A stretch of 64,000 nt of DNA. Source: CAWJEL01 sp964647255 (GTDB lineage: Bacteria > Chloroflexota > Anaerolineae > CG2-30-64-16). Positions within the stretch are counted from its first letter, which is position 1. Each line of letters opens with the position of its first letter. The notes beneath the pieces are model-generated. The model searched no databases, was not told the origin of the DNA, and saw only the letters and a list, made by a program, of their open reading frames with translations. The stretch spans positions 1-64,000 of the forward strand of contig CAZYGI010000017.1 of the NCBI GenBank assembly GCA_964647255.1, given 5' to 3'. The position numbers were made by a program, and so were the translations under genes. Shown here piece after piece: positions 25,836 through 33,444 of this stretch.

Positions 25836-26384
25836 TCACAGTCCCGGCAGGCCGAACCGGTCGTCGAACATCTTGATCGAGCGCACGATTTCGGCCTTCG
25901 CTGCGGCCGCGTCTTCCCAGCCGATCGGCTCGGTGCGCTTCCCCTCCAGGTCCTTATACACCTCGAAGAAGTGCGCAACCTCATTCAGAAAGTGCGGTGG
26001 TACGTCCTTGAGATCGTGGTACTCCGCAAACAGCGGATCGGTTTCCGGTACGGCAAGGATTTTGTCGTCGTGCTGGCCGCGATCCAACATGCGGAAGACA
26101 CCGATAGGCCGCGCCTGGATGATGCAGCCCGGGAAGACCGGCTCATTCGTCATCAGCAGGATGTCCAGCGGATCGCCGTCATCGTAGAATGTGCGCGGGA
26201 TCAGGCCGTAATCGCCGGGATAGTGCAGCGAGGAGAACAGCACCCGATCAAGCACGATGACGCCATTTTCCTTGTTGTACTCGTACTTGTTGCGCGATCC
26301 TTTGGGGATTTCGATGATCGCATAGATGACATCCGGCACCTTCGGGCCCGGACGTAGCTCACGCCAAAGGTTCTGCATCGCCAT
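25836..26384 (-). CDS. ppa: Inorganic pyrophosphatase (family I)
   Basis: Start ATG at 26384 follows AAGGAG; longer readings overlap the previous gene. The 182-residue enzyme hydrolyses pyrophosphate to phosphate with Mg2+. The signature DDGDPLDILL (three catalytic Asp) and earlier KYEYNKENG and PGDYGLIP are intact. A cytosolic PPase coexisting with the predicted pyrophosphate-using phosphofructokinase 3 kb away means the cell must balance hydrolysis and use of PPi. Confidence 0.95.
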   Translation of the reverse strand: MAMQNLWRELRPGPKVPDVIYAIIEIPKGSRNKYEYNKENGVIVLDRVLFSSLHYPGDYGLIPRTFYDDGDPLDILLMTNEPVFPGCIIQARPIGVFRMLDRGQHDDKILAVPETDPLFAEYHDLKDVPPHFLNEVAHFFEVYKDLEGKRTEPIGWEDAAAAKAEIVRSIKMFDDRFGLPGL

Positions 26385-26451
26385 AAGCTGTAGCTCCTTG
26401 TTCTTGGATCGCGGCGGACGGCTTTGGCCGACCGCAATCATTTGCCGTGGA

Positions 26452-26703
26452 TCAGAAGTGTCGCAGGCGTGCGACCGGATGATCCTTGTATTCGTCAATC
26501 TGAGCGACGGTGATGGCTGCCGCCTTCGCGAGCCGTTCGGGCGTGATGAAATCATCGAGCTGCAGGCGTTCCAGCGTTTCGCGTTCCTCCGGCGTCAACG
26601 CGCGGCCGGTGAACACCGCCGCTGGTTCGCGCACCAGCCGGCCCCGGCAGGGGGTGCAGTTATGCGCGTGCGCCAGTACGAGCAGGAATTCGCGTTGCGA
26701 CAT
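26452..26703 (-). CDS. Small conserved-looking protein, unknown
   Basis: An 83-residue protein starting 5 bp after the deoC stop. It contains an HNCTPCRGRL segment (C-x2-C) near residue 14 that could bind metal, and a helical C-terminal half (LTPEERETLERLQLDDFI, then ERLAKAAAITVAQIDEY). No signal peptide or membrane segment. The tight spacing behind deoC and the codon pattern favour a real gene, but no family is recognised. Confidence 0.55.
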   Translation of the reverse strand: MSQREFLLVLAHAHNCTPCRGRLVREPAAVFTGRALTPEERETLERLQLDDFITPERLAKAAAITVAQIDEYKDHPVARLRHF

Positions 26704-26707
26704 GGGC

Positions 26708-27388
26708 CTACTTCAACTCGCTCAGAATTGCGACGCTGGCGCTGGCACCGATGCGATTCGCCCCGGCGGCGATCATTGCCCGCACATCGGTCAGGGTGCG
26801 GATTCCGCCGGCCGCCTTGACGCCAACCCCGGGCCCGACTACGCGGCGCATCAATGCAACGTCCTCCACCGTCGCGCCGCTTGGCCCGAAGCCGGTGGAG
26901 GTTTTGACGAAGTCAGCCCCGGCGGCCACGCACAACTCGCACGCCTTGACCTTCTCGGCGTCGGTCAGGTAGCACGTCTCGATGATGACCTTGACGCGGC
27001 CCCCCATCGCATGCGTCGCATCCACGACCGTGGCGATGTCGTCCTGCACGAGGGCGGTCTGCTCGGATTTCAGTGCGCCGATGTTGATCACCATGTCTAC
27101 TTCGGCGGCGCCCAGGGCCACGCAGCGCTGCGCCTCATGCCCTTTGACGACCGGCAGGGTGGCGCCCAGCGGGAAGCCGGCAACGGTGCACACCGCCACG
27201 GGGCTGCCGCGCAACAGATCGGCGCACAGCGGCACCCAGGCGGGGTTGACACAGACGGTGGCGAAGCGATACTCCCGGGCTTCGGCACAAAGTTGGCGGA
27301 TTTGCGCCTCGGTCGCCTGCGGTTTCAACAAGGTGTGATCTATCATGCGCGCCAGCTCGGCGGCGGTCAGCGGAGTCTCAGTCCCCAT
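26708..27388 (-). CDS. deoC: Deoxyribose-phosphate aldolase
   Basis: A 226-residue class I aldolase that splits 2-deoxyribose-5-phosphate into glyceraldehyde-3-phosphate and acetaldehyde. The Schiff-base lysine is Lys162 in DFVKTSTGF; Asp99 (EVDMVINIG) and Lys191 (VGVKAAGGIR) complete the active site. ATG lies 4 bp after the lepB stop, so it is in the lepB transcript. Its role is deoxynucleoside catabolism; no nucleoside phosphorylase is nearby. Confidence 0.95.
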   Translation of the reverse strand: MGTETPLTAAELARMIDHTLLKPQATEAQIRQLCAEAREYRFATVCVNPAWVPLCADLLRGSPVAVCTVAGFPLGATLPVVKGHEAQRCVALGAAEVDMVINIGALKSEQTALVQDDIATVVDATHAMGGRVKVIIETCYLTDAEKVKACELCVAAGADFVKTSTGFGPSGATVEDVALMRRVVGPGVGVKAAGGIRTLTDVRAMIAAGANRIGASASVAILSELK

Positions 27389-27392
27389 GGTG

Positions 27393-28112
27393 TCATTGCT
27401 CCTGGTGGGCGCTCAGATCGGTCAGGTCGTACTGTGGCACTGCCGACCAGAGCCTTGGCGGCCAATATGAAACCAATGCCTTGCCGATGATGTTCTGCAG
27501 CGGCAGCGGTCCCCAGATGTGCGAGTCGCTGGAGTTGTTGCGGTTGTCGCCCATCACGTACACTTCATCCGGGCCGACTGTGAGCGGCGGGGCGCTGTAC
27601 GAGCCGGGGTTGGGGCCGAAGGGTTCCGGCACATGCAGGCCGTTGACATAAATCTGACCTTCGCGCACCTCGACCGTTTCGCCCGGCAGACCGATGACGC
27701 GTTTGATGAAATCGCGGCTGGGGTCTTTGGGGTACTCAAAGATCACGACATCGCCGCGGCGTGGGGTGCGGATGCACCATTCCTTCTGCCAGATCATCTT
27801 GTTGACGATCGGGATCTCCAGATGGATGCCGGGGCAGTAGGCCCAGCGATTGACGATCAGGAACTGGCCGTTATGGAAGTTCGGCTCCATGCTGATGCCG
27901 TCAATACGGTAATTCTGTCCGAAGTTGCGGATCAGGATGACCATCAGGAGGGCCAGCGCCACAACCTGGATGGTTTCCCAGATCAGGCTGAGCCCGGTGA
28001 CTTGCTCTTGTTGCGGAGAATCAGCATCGGAGGGCGCCGCTGGAGGCGTTGCCGCCGGTTCACCTGCCTCGGCAGGCGCGAGGTGGATGTTTTCAAGATC
28101 GCTATCAGTCAC
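27393..28112 (-). CDS. lepB: Signal peptidase I
   Basis: A 239-residue membrane protease that removes signal peptides. A Pro/Ala-rich cytoplasmic tail (1-42) is followed by one membrane helix (about 43-62) and the catalytic domain outside. Catalytic Ser74 lies in ISMEPNFHNGQ and Lys137 in DFIKRVIGLPGE; the later box is MGDNRNNSSDSHIWG. The start is GTG at 28112 with no in-frame ATG before the helix. First gene of a probable lepB-deoC-orf unit, with its own promoter at 28145-28173. Confidence 0.95.
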   Translation of the reverse strand: MTDSDLENIHLAPAEAGEPAATPPAAPSDADSPQQEQVTGLSLIWETIQVVALALLMVILIRNFGQNYRIDGISMEPNFHNGQFLIVNRWAYCPGIHLEIPIVNKMIWQKEWCIRTPRRGDVVIFEYPKDPSRDFIKRVIGLPGETVEVREGQIYVNGLHVPEPFGPNPGSYSAPPLTVGPDEVYVMGDNRNNSSDSHIWGPLPLQNIIGKALVSYWPPRLWSAVPQYDLTDLSAHQEQ

Positions 28113-28144
28113 GAAACTGCCTCATCAAAACGAATGGTGCGGCC

Positions 28145-28173
28145 ATTATAGCACCGCGGGCGGGGTGTGGCAA
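28145..28173 (-). promoter_or_regulatory. Promoter of lepB
   Basis: On the minus strand TTGCCA (28168-28173) and a perfect TATAAT (28145-28150) are 17 bp apart, giving a leader of about 25-30 nt. Confidence 0.7.
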
Positions 28174-28197
28174 CTTGTTTGTGCGGTGTTTTGGTTG

Positions 28198-28872
28198 CTA
28201 CAGCAGGTGGTCGGTGCTTAAGATTAAGAGCCGGTCGAACGCGTCCTCGGCCAGTTCGCTCAGCCATCGCGTCGTCAGGTCGGCTTTCAGCTCAGCGAAG
28301 CGCGGCCCGGTCCCGACGGCGCGCATCCCGGCCCGCCGGGCCGCCTCGACCCCGGCCGGTGAGTCCTCAACCACGATGCAGCGATAGCTTGGGACGCCGA
28401 GCTCGCGTGCCGCCACCTGGAACACCTGCGGATTGGGCTTGCCGTGCTGCACGTCGTCGGCGGTGATGATCCCCGTGAAGTAGCCTTCGATGCCCAGCAT
28501 CTCCAGGATCGCAGCCACGTTAGCGCGCGGCGCCATGGTCGCGATCGCCTGCCGCCATTCGGCTGCGGCCAGGCGCAGCAGCCAGGTCTCGACGCCCGGC
28601 AGCAGCTCGATGCCGCGCGTGCGCATGAGGCGGCGGTAGCGTTCCTCTTTGGCTTCGCCGATGCGGAGGATTTCGGCCGCGGTCATGTCGGCGCCGAACC
28701 AACCGCGCAGCGTCGTGTCGTTCCGTTGGCCGAAGCTCGTCATGAACTGCTCATAAGTGAGCGCCAGGCCTTCGGCGGCCGCGGTCTCCTGCCAGGCCAG
28801 CCAATGCAACTTATTCGAGTCCAGCAGGGTGCCATCCAGATCCCACAGGACAGCGCAAGGTTTTCCAGCCAT
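28198..28872 (-). CDS. HAD-superfamily phosphatase, beta-phosphoglucomutase-like
   Basis: Start at ATG 28872, two bases after the tag stop. The 224-residue protein has the nucleophile motif DLDGTLLDS (Asp11, Asp13), a cap domain with a conserved FGQRND, LPGVETWLLRL, the lysine motif GKPNPQVF and the metal motif VVEDSPAG. These fit the PGMB/phosphatase subgroup. Substrate is likely a sugar phosphate, but this family is broad. Cytoplasmic. Translationally coupled with the DNA glycosylase gene, with no evident functional link. Confidence 0.85.
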   Translation of the reverse strand: MAGKPCAVLWDLDGTLLDSNKLHWLAWQETAAAEGLALTYEQFMTSFGQRNDTTLRGWFGADMTAAEILRIGEAKEERYRRLMRTRGIELLPGVETWLLRLAAAEWRQAIATMAPRANVAAILEMLGIEGYFTGIITADDVQHGKPNPQVFQVAARELGVPSYRCIVVEDSPAGVEAARRAGMRAVGTGPRFAELKADLTTRWLSELAEDAFDRLLILSTDHLL

Positions 28873-28874
28873 AA

Positions 28875-29420
28875 TCACGCTCGATCGGTGTTTTTCATCC
28901 ACGGCGGGTTCAGCGCCGCGATCTGGGCCGCGATGGGGCACGCCGGTTCGTGCGCGCCGGGCAGGTAGCCGGTGCTCGTCAAGAACTCGCGCACGATCTC
29001 GCCGCCCGTGAAGACGAACGTTTTCTTGAACAGCCGGGTCCATGCCTCAAGGCTCAGGGGGTGCTGCCGGTCCAGCCAGGCTTCGACGGAACCGTATTCC
29101 GCGCGGAGTGCGACCAGGCGCCGCGCGTTCTCGATCACGGCCGCGACTTTGAGCCGGTTGCGGATGATGCTCGCGTCGGCCAGCAAGCGGGCCACGTCGG
29201 CCTCCGTGTAGACGGCCACGCGCTCCGGGGCAAAGCCATCGAAGGCGCGGCGGAGAGCCGCTTTCTTCTGCAGGATGGTGGTCCAGGAAAGACCGGCCTG
29301 GTTGATCTCCAGGGCCAGGCGCTCGAACAGCGCCGCATCCGTGTGCAGCGGAAAGCCATACTCGGTGTCATGGTACACTTTGTGCAGCGGATGCGCCTGC
29401 GCCGCGTCGCAATAGCCCAT
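28875..29420 (-). CDS. tag: DNA-3-methyladenine glycosylase I
   Basis: Start at ATG 29420 is supported by GGAGG upstream and by the protein itself: it gives Cys4 and His17, the first two zinc ligands of TAG enzymes, at the canonical positions. The later ligands are in GAHEPACP (H-x3-C). A start at 29453 would include the pfk terminator. The 181-residue enzyme removes 3-methyladenine from DNA. The block YHDTEYGFPLHTDAALFERL and GLSWTTILQKK are family hallmarks. Role: alkylation repair. Confidence 0.93.
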   Translation of the reverse strand: MGYCDAAQAHPLHKVYHDTEYGFPLHTDAALFERLALEINQAGLSWTTILQKKAALRRAFDGFAPERVAVYTEADVARLLADASIIRNRLKVAAVIENARRLVALRAEYGSVEAWLDRQHPLSLEAWTRLFKKTFVFTGGEIVREFLTSTGYLPGAHEPACPIAAQIAALNPPWMKNTDRA

Positions 29421-29434
29421 CATTTCCTCCGGCG

Positions 29435-29466
29435 AAAAAGGGGCGCAGATCAACGACCTGCGCCCC
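29435..29466 (-). terminator. Intrinsic terminator after the phosphofructokinase gene
   Basis: On the minus strand a 9-bp stem GGGGCGCAG/CTGCGCCCC (29440-29448 with 29458-29466, 9-nt loop) is followed by five T. It separates the phosphofructokinase transcript from tag. Confidence 0.88.
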
Positions 29467-29494
29467 TTCGGGATAAGCCTGTCCGTACAGCGGT

Positions 29495-30667
29495 TTAGTA
29501 GAGGAACATCGGTTTGCCGAGCATGCTGGCGACCTTAGGGCGGTACTGCTCGCGGTCGTACAACTCGTCCACGTCCACGCGCTTGATGCCGGAGATCACG
29601 GTGCTGAGCGGGAGGTGGGTGTACTTGCCGTCGCGCAACGCCGTCATGCGGCCCGAGCGGCCCTGTGCGATCAGATCGGTCGCCAGGTTGGCATAGCTGA
29701 GCGCCACCATACGATCCAGCGAGTCGGGCGCCCCCGAGCGCATCAGGTAGCCGAGCTGCTGATAGATGATGTTCTCGTGGGTGTACTTCTTGATCAGCTC
29801 CGACGTGTGTTGCCCGACGCCGCCCAGTTTGCGATGGCCGTACGCGTCGGCCTCGCCGGTCTCGATGATGTCCCCGCCGATCAGGGTTGCGCCTTCGGAG
29901 ATGGTCATGATGGCGTAGTTGCTGGGATTCGCCCGCTTGTCTTCCAGGAGCAGGGCCGCCAGTCTTTCGGCATCGAACGGCACCTCGGAGATAATCGCGC
30001 GGTCCACATGCGCCAGATACGCGGCAAAGAGCGAGGTCTCGCCGGAGTTCCGGCCGAACAACTCGACGATGGCGATGCGTTCGTGCGAGCCAGTGGGCGT
30101 GCGCAGGGAGGTGATCAGGTCCACCGAGCGCGTGACGGCTGTGCTGAAACCGATGCAGTAGTCGGTGCCATACACGTCGTTGTCCATCGTCTTGGGGATG
30201 GCGACAACCGGGAACCCTTCCTGATGCAGGCGGGCGGCGTAGCTCAGCGTGTCATCGCCGCCGATGGCAACCAGGCCGTCAATCTTGAGGTGCTGCATCA
30301 CCCGCAGCATGTGCGGGGTCATGTCAATCACACCGGTCTGCGGATCAGGGTTGTTGAACTCGTCCCGCAAGAATGCCGGGACATCGCCGGCTTTCACGTG
30401 CGAAGGCCGGGTGCGCGAAGTGTGCAGGAAGGTGCCGCCGGAGCGATCTATCTTGCGCACGACCGCTTTGTTCAACCGCATGACCCAGCGCCAATCTTCG
30501 GAGGGATCGCTGGGGTTGACATTCAACGGTCCTGCCCAGCCGCGGCGGAAGCCGATGACCTCCATGCCGTCGTCAACGGCACGATCTACCACGGCTTTGA
30601 TGCACGGGTTCAGCCCTGGCACATCGCCGCCGCCCGTGAGGATGCCAATAGTTTTTAGTGATGACAT
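29495..30667 (-). CDS. 6-phosphofructokinase, predicted pyrophosphate-dependent
   Basis: A 390-residue PFKA-family enzyme phosphorylating fructose-6-phosphate. The N-terminal TGGGDVPGLN loop and PKTMDND catalytic block are present (Asp162 catalytic base). Two residues that separate donors point to pyrophosphate: Asp139 in GGDDTL (Gly104 in E. coli PfkA) and Lys159 in PKTMDND (Gly124 in E. coli). Later, FGRNSGETSLFAAYLA and ISEGATLIGG match the family. Cytoplasmic glycolytic enzyme. Monocistronic between its own promoter and terminator. Confidence 0.88.
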   Translation of the reverse strand: MSSLKTIGILTGGGDVPGLNPCIKAVVDRAVDDGMEVIGFRRGWAGPLNVNPSDPSEDWRWVMRLNKAVVRKIDRSGGTFLHTSRTRPSHVKAGDVPAFLRDEFNNPDPQTGVIDMTPHMLRVMQHLKIDGLVAIGGDDTLSYAARLHQEGFPVVAIPKTMDNDVYGTDYCIGFSTAVTRSVDLITSLRTPTGSHERIAIVELFGRNSGETSLFAAYLAHVDRAIISEVPFDAERLAALLLEDKRANPSNYAIMTISEGATLIGGDIIETGEADAYGHRKLGGVGQHTSELIKKYTHENIIYQQLGYLMRSGAPDSLDRMVALSYANLATDLIAQGRSGRMTALRDGKYTHLPLSTVISGIKRVDVDELYDREQYRPKVASMLGKPMFLY

Positions 30668-30749
30668 GAAACGGTCTCCTGATCGAGGTCACGCCGCGGG
30701 CGGCAAGTGATGAAGGCGCCCGGACGCGCATAATTAACGCCAAGAGTAG

Positions 30750-30778
30750 AGTGTACCGTTTGGGGGCCGTTTTGGCAA
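30750..30778 (-). promoter_or_regulatory. Promoter of the phosphofructokinase gene
   Basis: On the minus strand TTGCCA (30773-30778) and TACACT (30750-30755) are 17 bp apart, about 75 nt before the start codon. Confidence 0.55.
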
Positions 30779-30808
30779 GTTCGCCTGGGCCTCTGCGCAA
30801 GAAATGGA

Positions 30809-30844
30809 TCAGGGACTGACAGCCGGGCGGCCGCCAGTCCCTGA
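30809..30844 (-). terminator. Candidate hairpin downstream of the small membrane protein gene
   Basis: TCAGGGACTG (30809-30818) pairs with 30835-30844 around a GC-rich loop. The following minus-strand sequence has only a weak T-run, so termination may be partial. Confidence 0.45.
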
Positions 30845-30887
30845 CGCAAAATCCTCCACTCCGGCTTCGGCGCTCCCCTGGCGTCGG

Positions 30888-31184
30888 TTATGCCGGAGGG
30901 CGAGCGGCCAGGCCGCGCGTCTTTTCCTCGACCTCAATCAGCATGGACAGGACGCTGCCGAACGCAAAGAGCTGGACAAACCAGACGATGGCAATGATCG
31001 GCGCCGCCAGCGCGCCGACCTGGGCCAGCGTGCGGAACATCTCGGGCGTGTCCTGGGGCAGCCGGCCCGACATCGTCGCGACCACAATTGCGCCGATGAT
31101 CCCAGCAGCGAGCACAAGCCAGCCCAGCAATTTGAGGATAAACGCGATCACGCGCAGAAGACCATACTTCCGAGGTATGCTCAT
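30888..31184 (-). CDS. Small two-helix membrane protein (DUF4282-like)
   Basis: Read from the ATG at 31184 (AAGG upstream; an ATG at 31196 is in frame) the product has 98 residues, with two hydrophobic helices at about 10-36 and 56-85, and a basic/acidic C-terminal tail (EVEEKTRGLAARPPA). Size and layout resemble DUF4282 proteins, but I see no decisive motif. Probably an inner-membrane protein of unknown role. Confidence 0.6.
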   Translation of the reverse strand: MSIPRKYGLLRVIAFILKLLGWLVLAAGIIGAIVVATMSGRLPQDTPEMFRTLAQVGALAAPIIAIVWFVQLFAFGSVLSMLIEVEEKTRGLAARPPA

Positions 31185-31221
31185 CAGGCAAATCATCCTT
31201 TCGTTATGGCGCAGACGCAGA

Positions 31222-31259
31222 CCGTGATGCGTCGCCCAGCCCGGGCGAACGCACCACGG
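31222..31259. terminator. Candidate hairpin after the first lipoprotein gene
   Basis: CCGTGATGCGTCGCCC (31222-31237) pairs with GGGCGAACGCACCACGG (31243-31259), two mismatches, 5-nt loop. It lies between the leftward lipoprotein gene at 31277 and the small membrane protein gene. Confidence 0.45.
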
Positions 31260-31276
31260 AACGCCATGCTAACTGA

Positions 31277-32251
31277 CTACATCCGCTTGATCGGGATCGG
31301 CGTGGCGCCGGGGGCCAACGGCAGATTGATCAAGATCGAGATGTCCGTATTGCTCAACAGCGGCACGAACTGCCTGATGAGATTCCAGTCAATCGGGTAG
31401 ACTGCGTACAGCTTCTGGACGACATCCAACGTATTGCTCAGCGATGTCTTGTCCCAGGTGACCGCCGGCAGCGACGTGCCGTTCAGGTAGATGTAGAGGC
31501 CGTCGCCCTTGCTGCGCAACTGCAGGTACTGGATGTTGCTCGCCTGCGCCTGTTGGATGGCGTAGGGGGCCAGCGCCAGCGGTGCGTTGATGTTCGCCGC
31601 AGCCAGATCACGGGCCGAGATGCCCATGATGGACGGGACGCCCTGGTCATCGTACTTGACCTCGAATTGCATGATCGCTGACGGTTCGCCGCTGGTGGGC
31701 ACCGGGGTCGCCATCACGATGTTTTCGCTGGCCAGTGGAATCTCCGCCGCGCCCGCCTGGAGCGGGAACTTCAACACGATCGAGAGCCCCAACCGCTGGA
31801 CGATGGGCGCCAATTTCTGCAGCAGGTTGGCAAGCTGCTCGTTCTGCGGGCCAAGCATGCGCACCAGGCCGGCCGTCGCTTCAAGCGAGCCGTCTTGCCA
31901 TTTGACGCTCGGCATCAGCAGACCATTCGCTACGAGCGCCAGACCGCTGCCCGTTTGGCGAATCTCGATGTGCTGGATGTTGGATGAGGTCATCCAGTTG
32001 ATATAGTTCGGGTCAATCCGGTAGGCGCTGAGATCGAGTGGGTAGCCCAGCGAGTTGGCGATCTGCTCCACCGGCAGACCCTCCACACCCGGCTTGCCGT
32101 TTGCGTCAAAGGCAAGGACGATGCGTGGGAGCGCAACGACGAACTGTTCGCCATCGGCCGTCTTCGGCGCGGCTGAAGGCATGATCGCGGGCCCGCAACC
32201 GGCCAGGATCAGGCTCGCAATGGCAAGTAATACGACGATCGGGTTCCGCAT
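31277..32251 (-). CDS. Lipoprotein with internally duplicated domain (paralogue of 32364-33320)
   Basis: A 324-residue lipoprotein: signal peptide with lipobox LILAGC (Cys19). The mature part holds two copies of a domain of about 150 residues. Copy one contains IQHIEIRQTGSGLALVANG and LPSV-like KWQDGSLEAT; copy two has IQYLQLRSKGDGLYIYLNG, LPAVTWDKTSLSNTL and ends DISILINLPLAPGATPIPI. No catalytic motif is recognised. It is probably exposed on the outside of the cytoplasmic membrane. It is about 35-40% similar by eye to the neighbouring protein, so the pair arose by duplication. Function unknown. Confidence 0.75.
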   Translation of the reverse strand: MRNPIVVLLAIASLILAGCGPAIMPSAAPKTADGEQFVVALPRIVLAFDANGKPGVEGLPVEQIANSLGYPLDLSAYRIDPNYINWMTSSNIQHIEIRQTGSGLALVANGLLMPSVKWQDGSLEATAGLVRMLGPQNEQLANLLQKLAPIVQRLGLSIVLKFPLQAGAAEIPLASENIVMATPVPTSGEPSAIMQFEVKYDDQGVPSIMGISARDLAAANINAPLALAPYAIQQAQASNIQYLQLRSKGDGLYIYLNGTSLPAVTWDKTSLSNTLDVVQKLYAVYPIDWNLIRQFVPLLSNTDISILINLPLAPGATPIPIKRM

Positions 32252-32286
32252 GGTAAGCCTCCAGTGTGAGATATGAAATGAACGGA

Positions 32287-32319
32287 CCTGTGGCAGCCTC
32301 AGGTTTGTCCTGCCACAGG
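32287..32319. terminator. 10-bp perfect hairpin between the two lipoprotein genes
   Basis: CCTGTGGCAG (32287-32296) pairs with CTGCCACAGG (32310-32319) around 13 nt. The T content after it on the minus strand is modest, so it may attenuate rather than fully stop transcription between the paralogues. Confidence 0.55.
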
Positions 32320-32363
32320 ATAACCCCCGAGCGAATAAAGCGGCGAAGACAGCCCGCCGAACA

Positions 32364-33320
32364 TCATTCGTGCATCTTGACCGGGAGCGGCGCCGCGCCG
32401 GCGGCCACCGGGAAGTGCAACATGATGTCTACGTCCGCCCGATCCAGGTACGGCACGATGTTCTGAATGAGCGGCAGCAGCGAATTGTCCGGCGCCACCT
32501 TGGCATAGACCGCAACAAGGTTCGCCAGCAGTTTGGTGTCCCAGATCAGCGTCGGCAGAACGGCGTCGTTGGCGTAGATATACGTCCCGTCCGGCTTGGT
32601 CCGCAACTCCAGATGTTGGATGTTGCCCCCTTGCAGCTTCTGGATCAGATCAGGCGATAACTGCGGCAGGCTTGCCACCCCCATCAGGTCCTGCGCAGAG
32701 AGCCCCATCAACCCCGGCGCCCCGTTCTCGTCGAAGGTGATCTCCAATCTGGCGATTATGGAAGCCGCGTCAGTGGACGGCGACACCTGGAGGCTCTTGG
32801 CTGCCCCCGCTTCCGTCATCGGGATCGCGGCCGCGCCTGACTGGACGGGGAACCGGAGGACCACATCCAGGCCGAGGCGCGTGATCAGCGGCAGCAGCTT
32901 GTTGAGCATCTCAGCATTTTGGACGTTCAGCGCGGTCGCCAGCTTTAGCGCCTGGTTCAGCGATTCCTGTGTCCAGCCGAGATGCGGCAGAGGTTGGCCG
33001 TTGGCGAACAGCACCAGGCGATCGCCAACGGAGGCGATTTCGATGTGTTGGATATCCGCCTTGGTCAAGGTCTCAACAAGTTGGGGGGGCACCTGGAATC
33101 CGGACGTGTCTACGCCGAAGGCCTTCAAGAGCGCCGGGCTCATGTTCATGATGCTGGGGTTGCCCTGGCTGTCCACGTCAATCACGAGGCGCGGCAGGGC
33201 AATCTGAAAGACACCCTCACCGCCTCGCGTCGCGCCGGTCGAAGGCTGCACGGCCGGGCCGCCACAGGCTGCGAGCAGCACAACCAGTAGGAGGAGAGAC
33301 ACCCACGACGTTCTCTTCAT
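32364..33320 (-). CDS. Lipoprotein with internally duplicated domain (paralogue of 31277-32251)
   Basis: Start at ATG 33320 gives a signal peptide MKRTSWVSLLLLVVLLAAC with lipidated Cys19; the frame upstream is not needed. The 318-residue protein repeats the same domain twice: IQHIEIASVGDRLVLFANG with LPHLGWTQESLNQAL, then IQHLELRTKPDGTYIYAND with LPTLIWDTKLLANLV, ending DVDIMLHFPVAAGAAPLPV. The motif DLMGVAS/GLSAQDL sits at the junction. It has its own promoter. Likely surface-anchored; no function assigned. Confidence 0.75.
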   Translation of the reverse strand: MKRTSWVSLLLLVVLLAACGGPAVQPSTGATRGGEGVFQIALPRLVIDVDSQGNPSIMNMSPALLKAFGVDTSGFQVPPQLVETLTKADIQHIEIASVGDRLVLFANGQPLPHLGWTQESLNQALKLATALNVQNAEMLNKLLPLITRLGLDVVLRFPVQSGAAAIPMTEAGAAKSLQVSPSTDAASIIARLEITFDENGAPGLMGLSAQDLMGVASLPQLSPDLIQKLQGGNIQHLELRTKPDGTYIYANDAVLPTLIWDTKLLANLVAVYAKVAPDNSLLPLIQNIVPYLDRADVDIMLHFPVAAGAAPLPVKMHE

Positions 33321-33378
33321 TAGACACCTCTCTGAGTCCGTGAATGAGCAGAGAACAGATAGACCCAAACTGAGCACA

Positions 33379-33407
33379 ATTATAGCGCGGCCGCGCGCGC
33401 ATTACAA
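33379..33407 (-). promoter_or_regulatory. Promoter of the lipoprotein pair
   Basis: On the minus strand TTGTAA (33402-33407) and TATAAT (33379-33384) are separated by 17 bp, about 50 nt before the lipoprotein start. Confidence 0.6.
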
Positions 33408-33444
33408 GCCAGCTAACATACGGGAAACATACGTTTGGCCTACG

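Noticed and set aside
24887..25984. 365-codon version of the nitroreductase
   Set aside because: The upstream 110 codons are Arg/Ser-rich, without homologous features, and a normal NfsA-like start lies at 25654.
29495..30667. ATP-dependent phosphofructokinase pfkA
   Set aside because: Asp139 and Lys159 are pyrophosphate-type residues, so I did not assign the ATP-type symbol.
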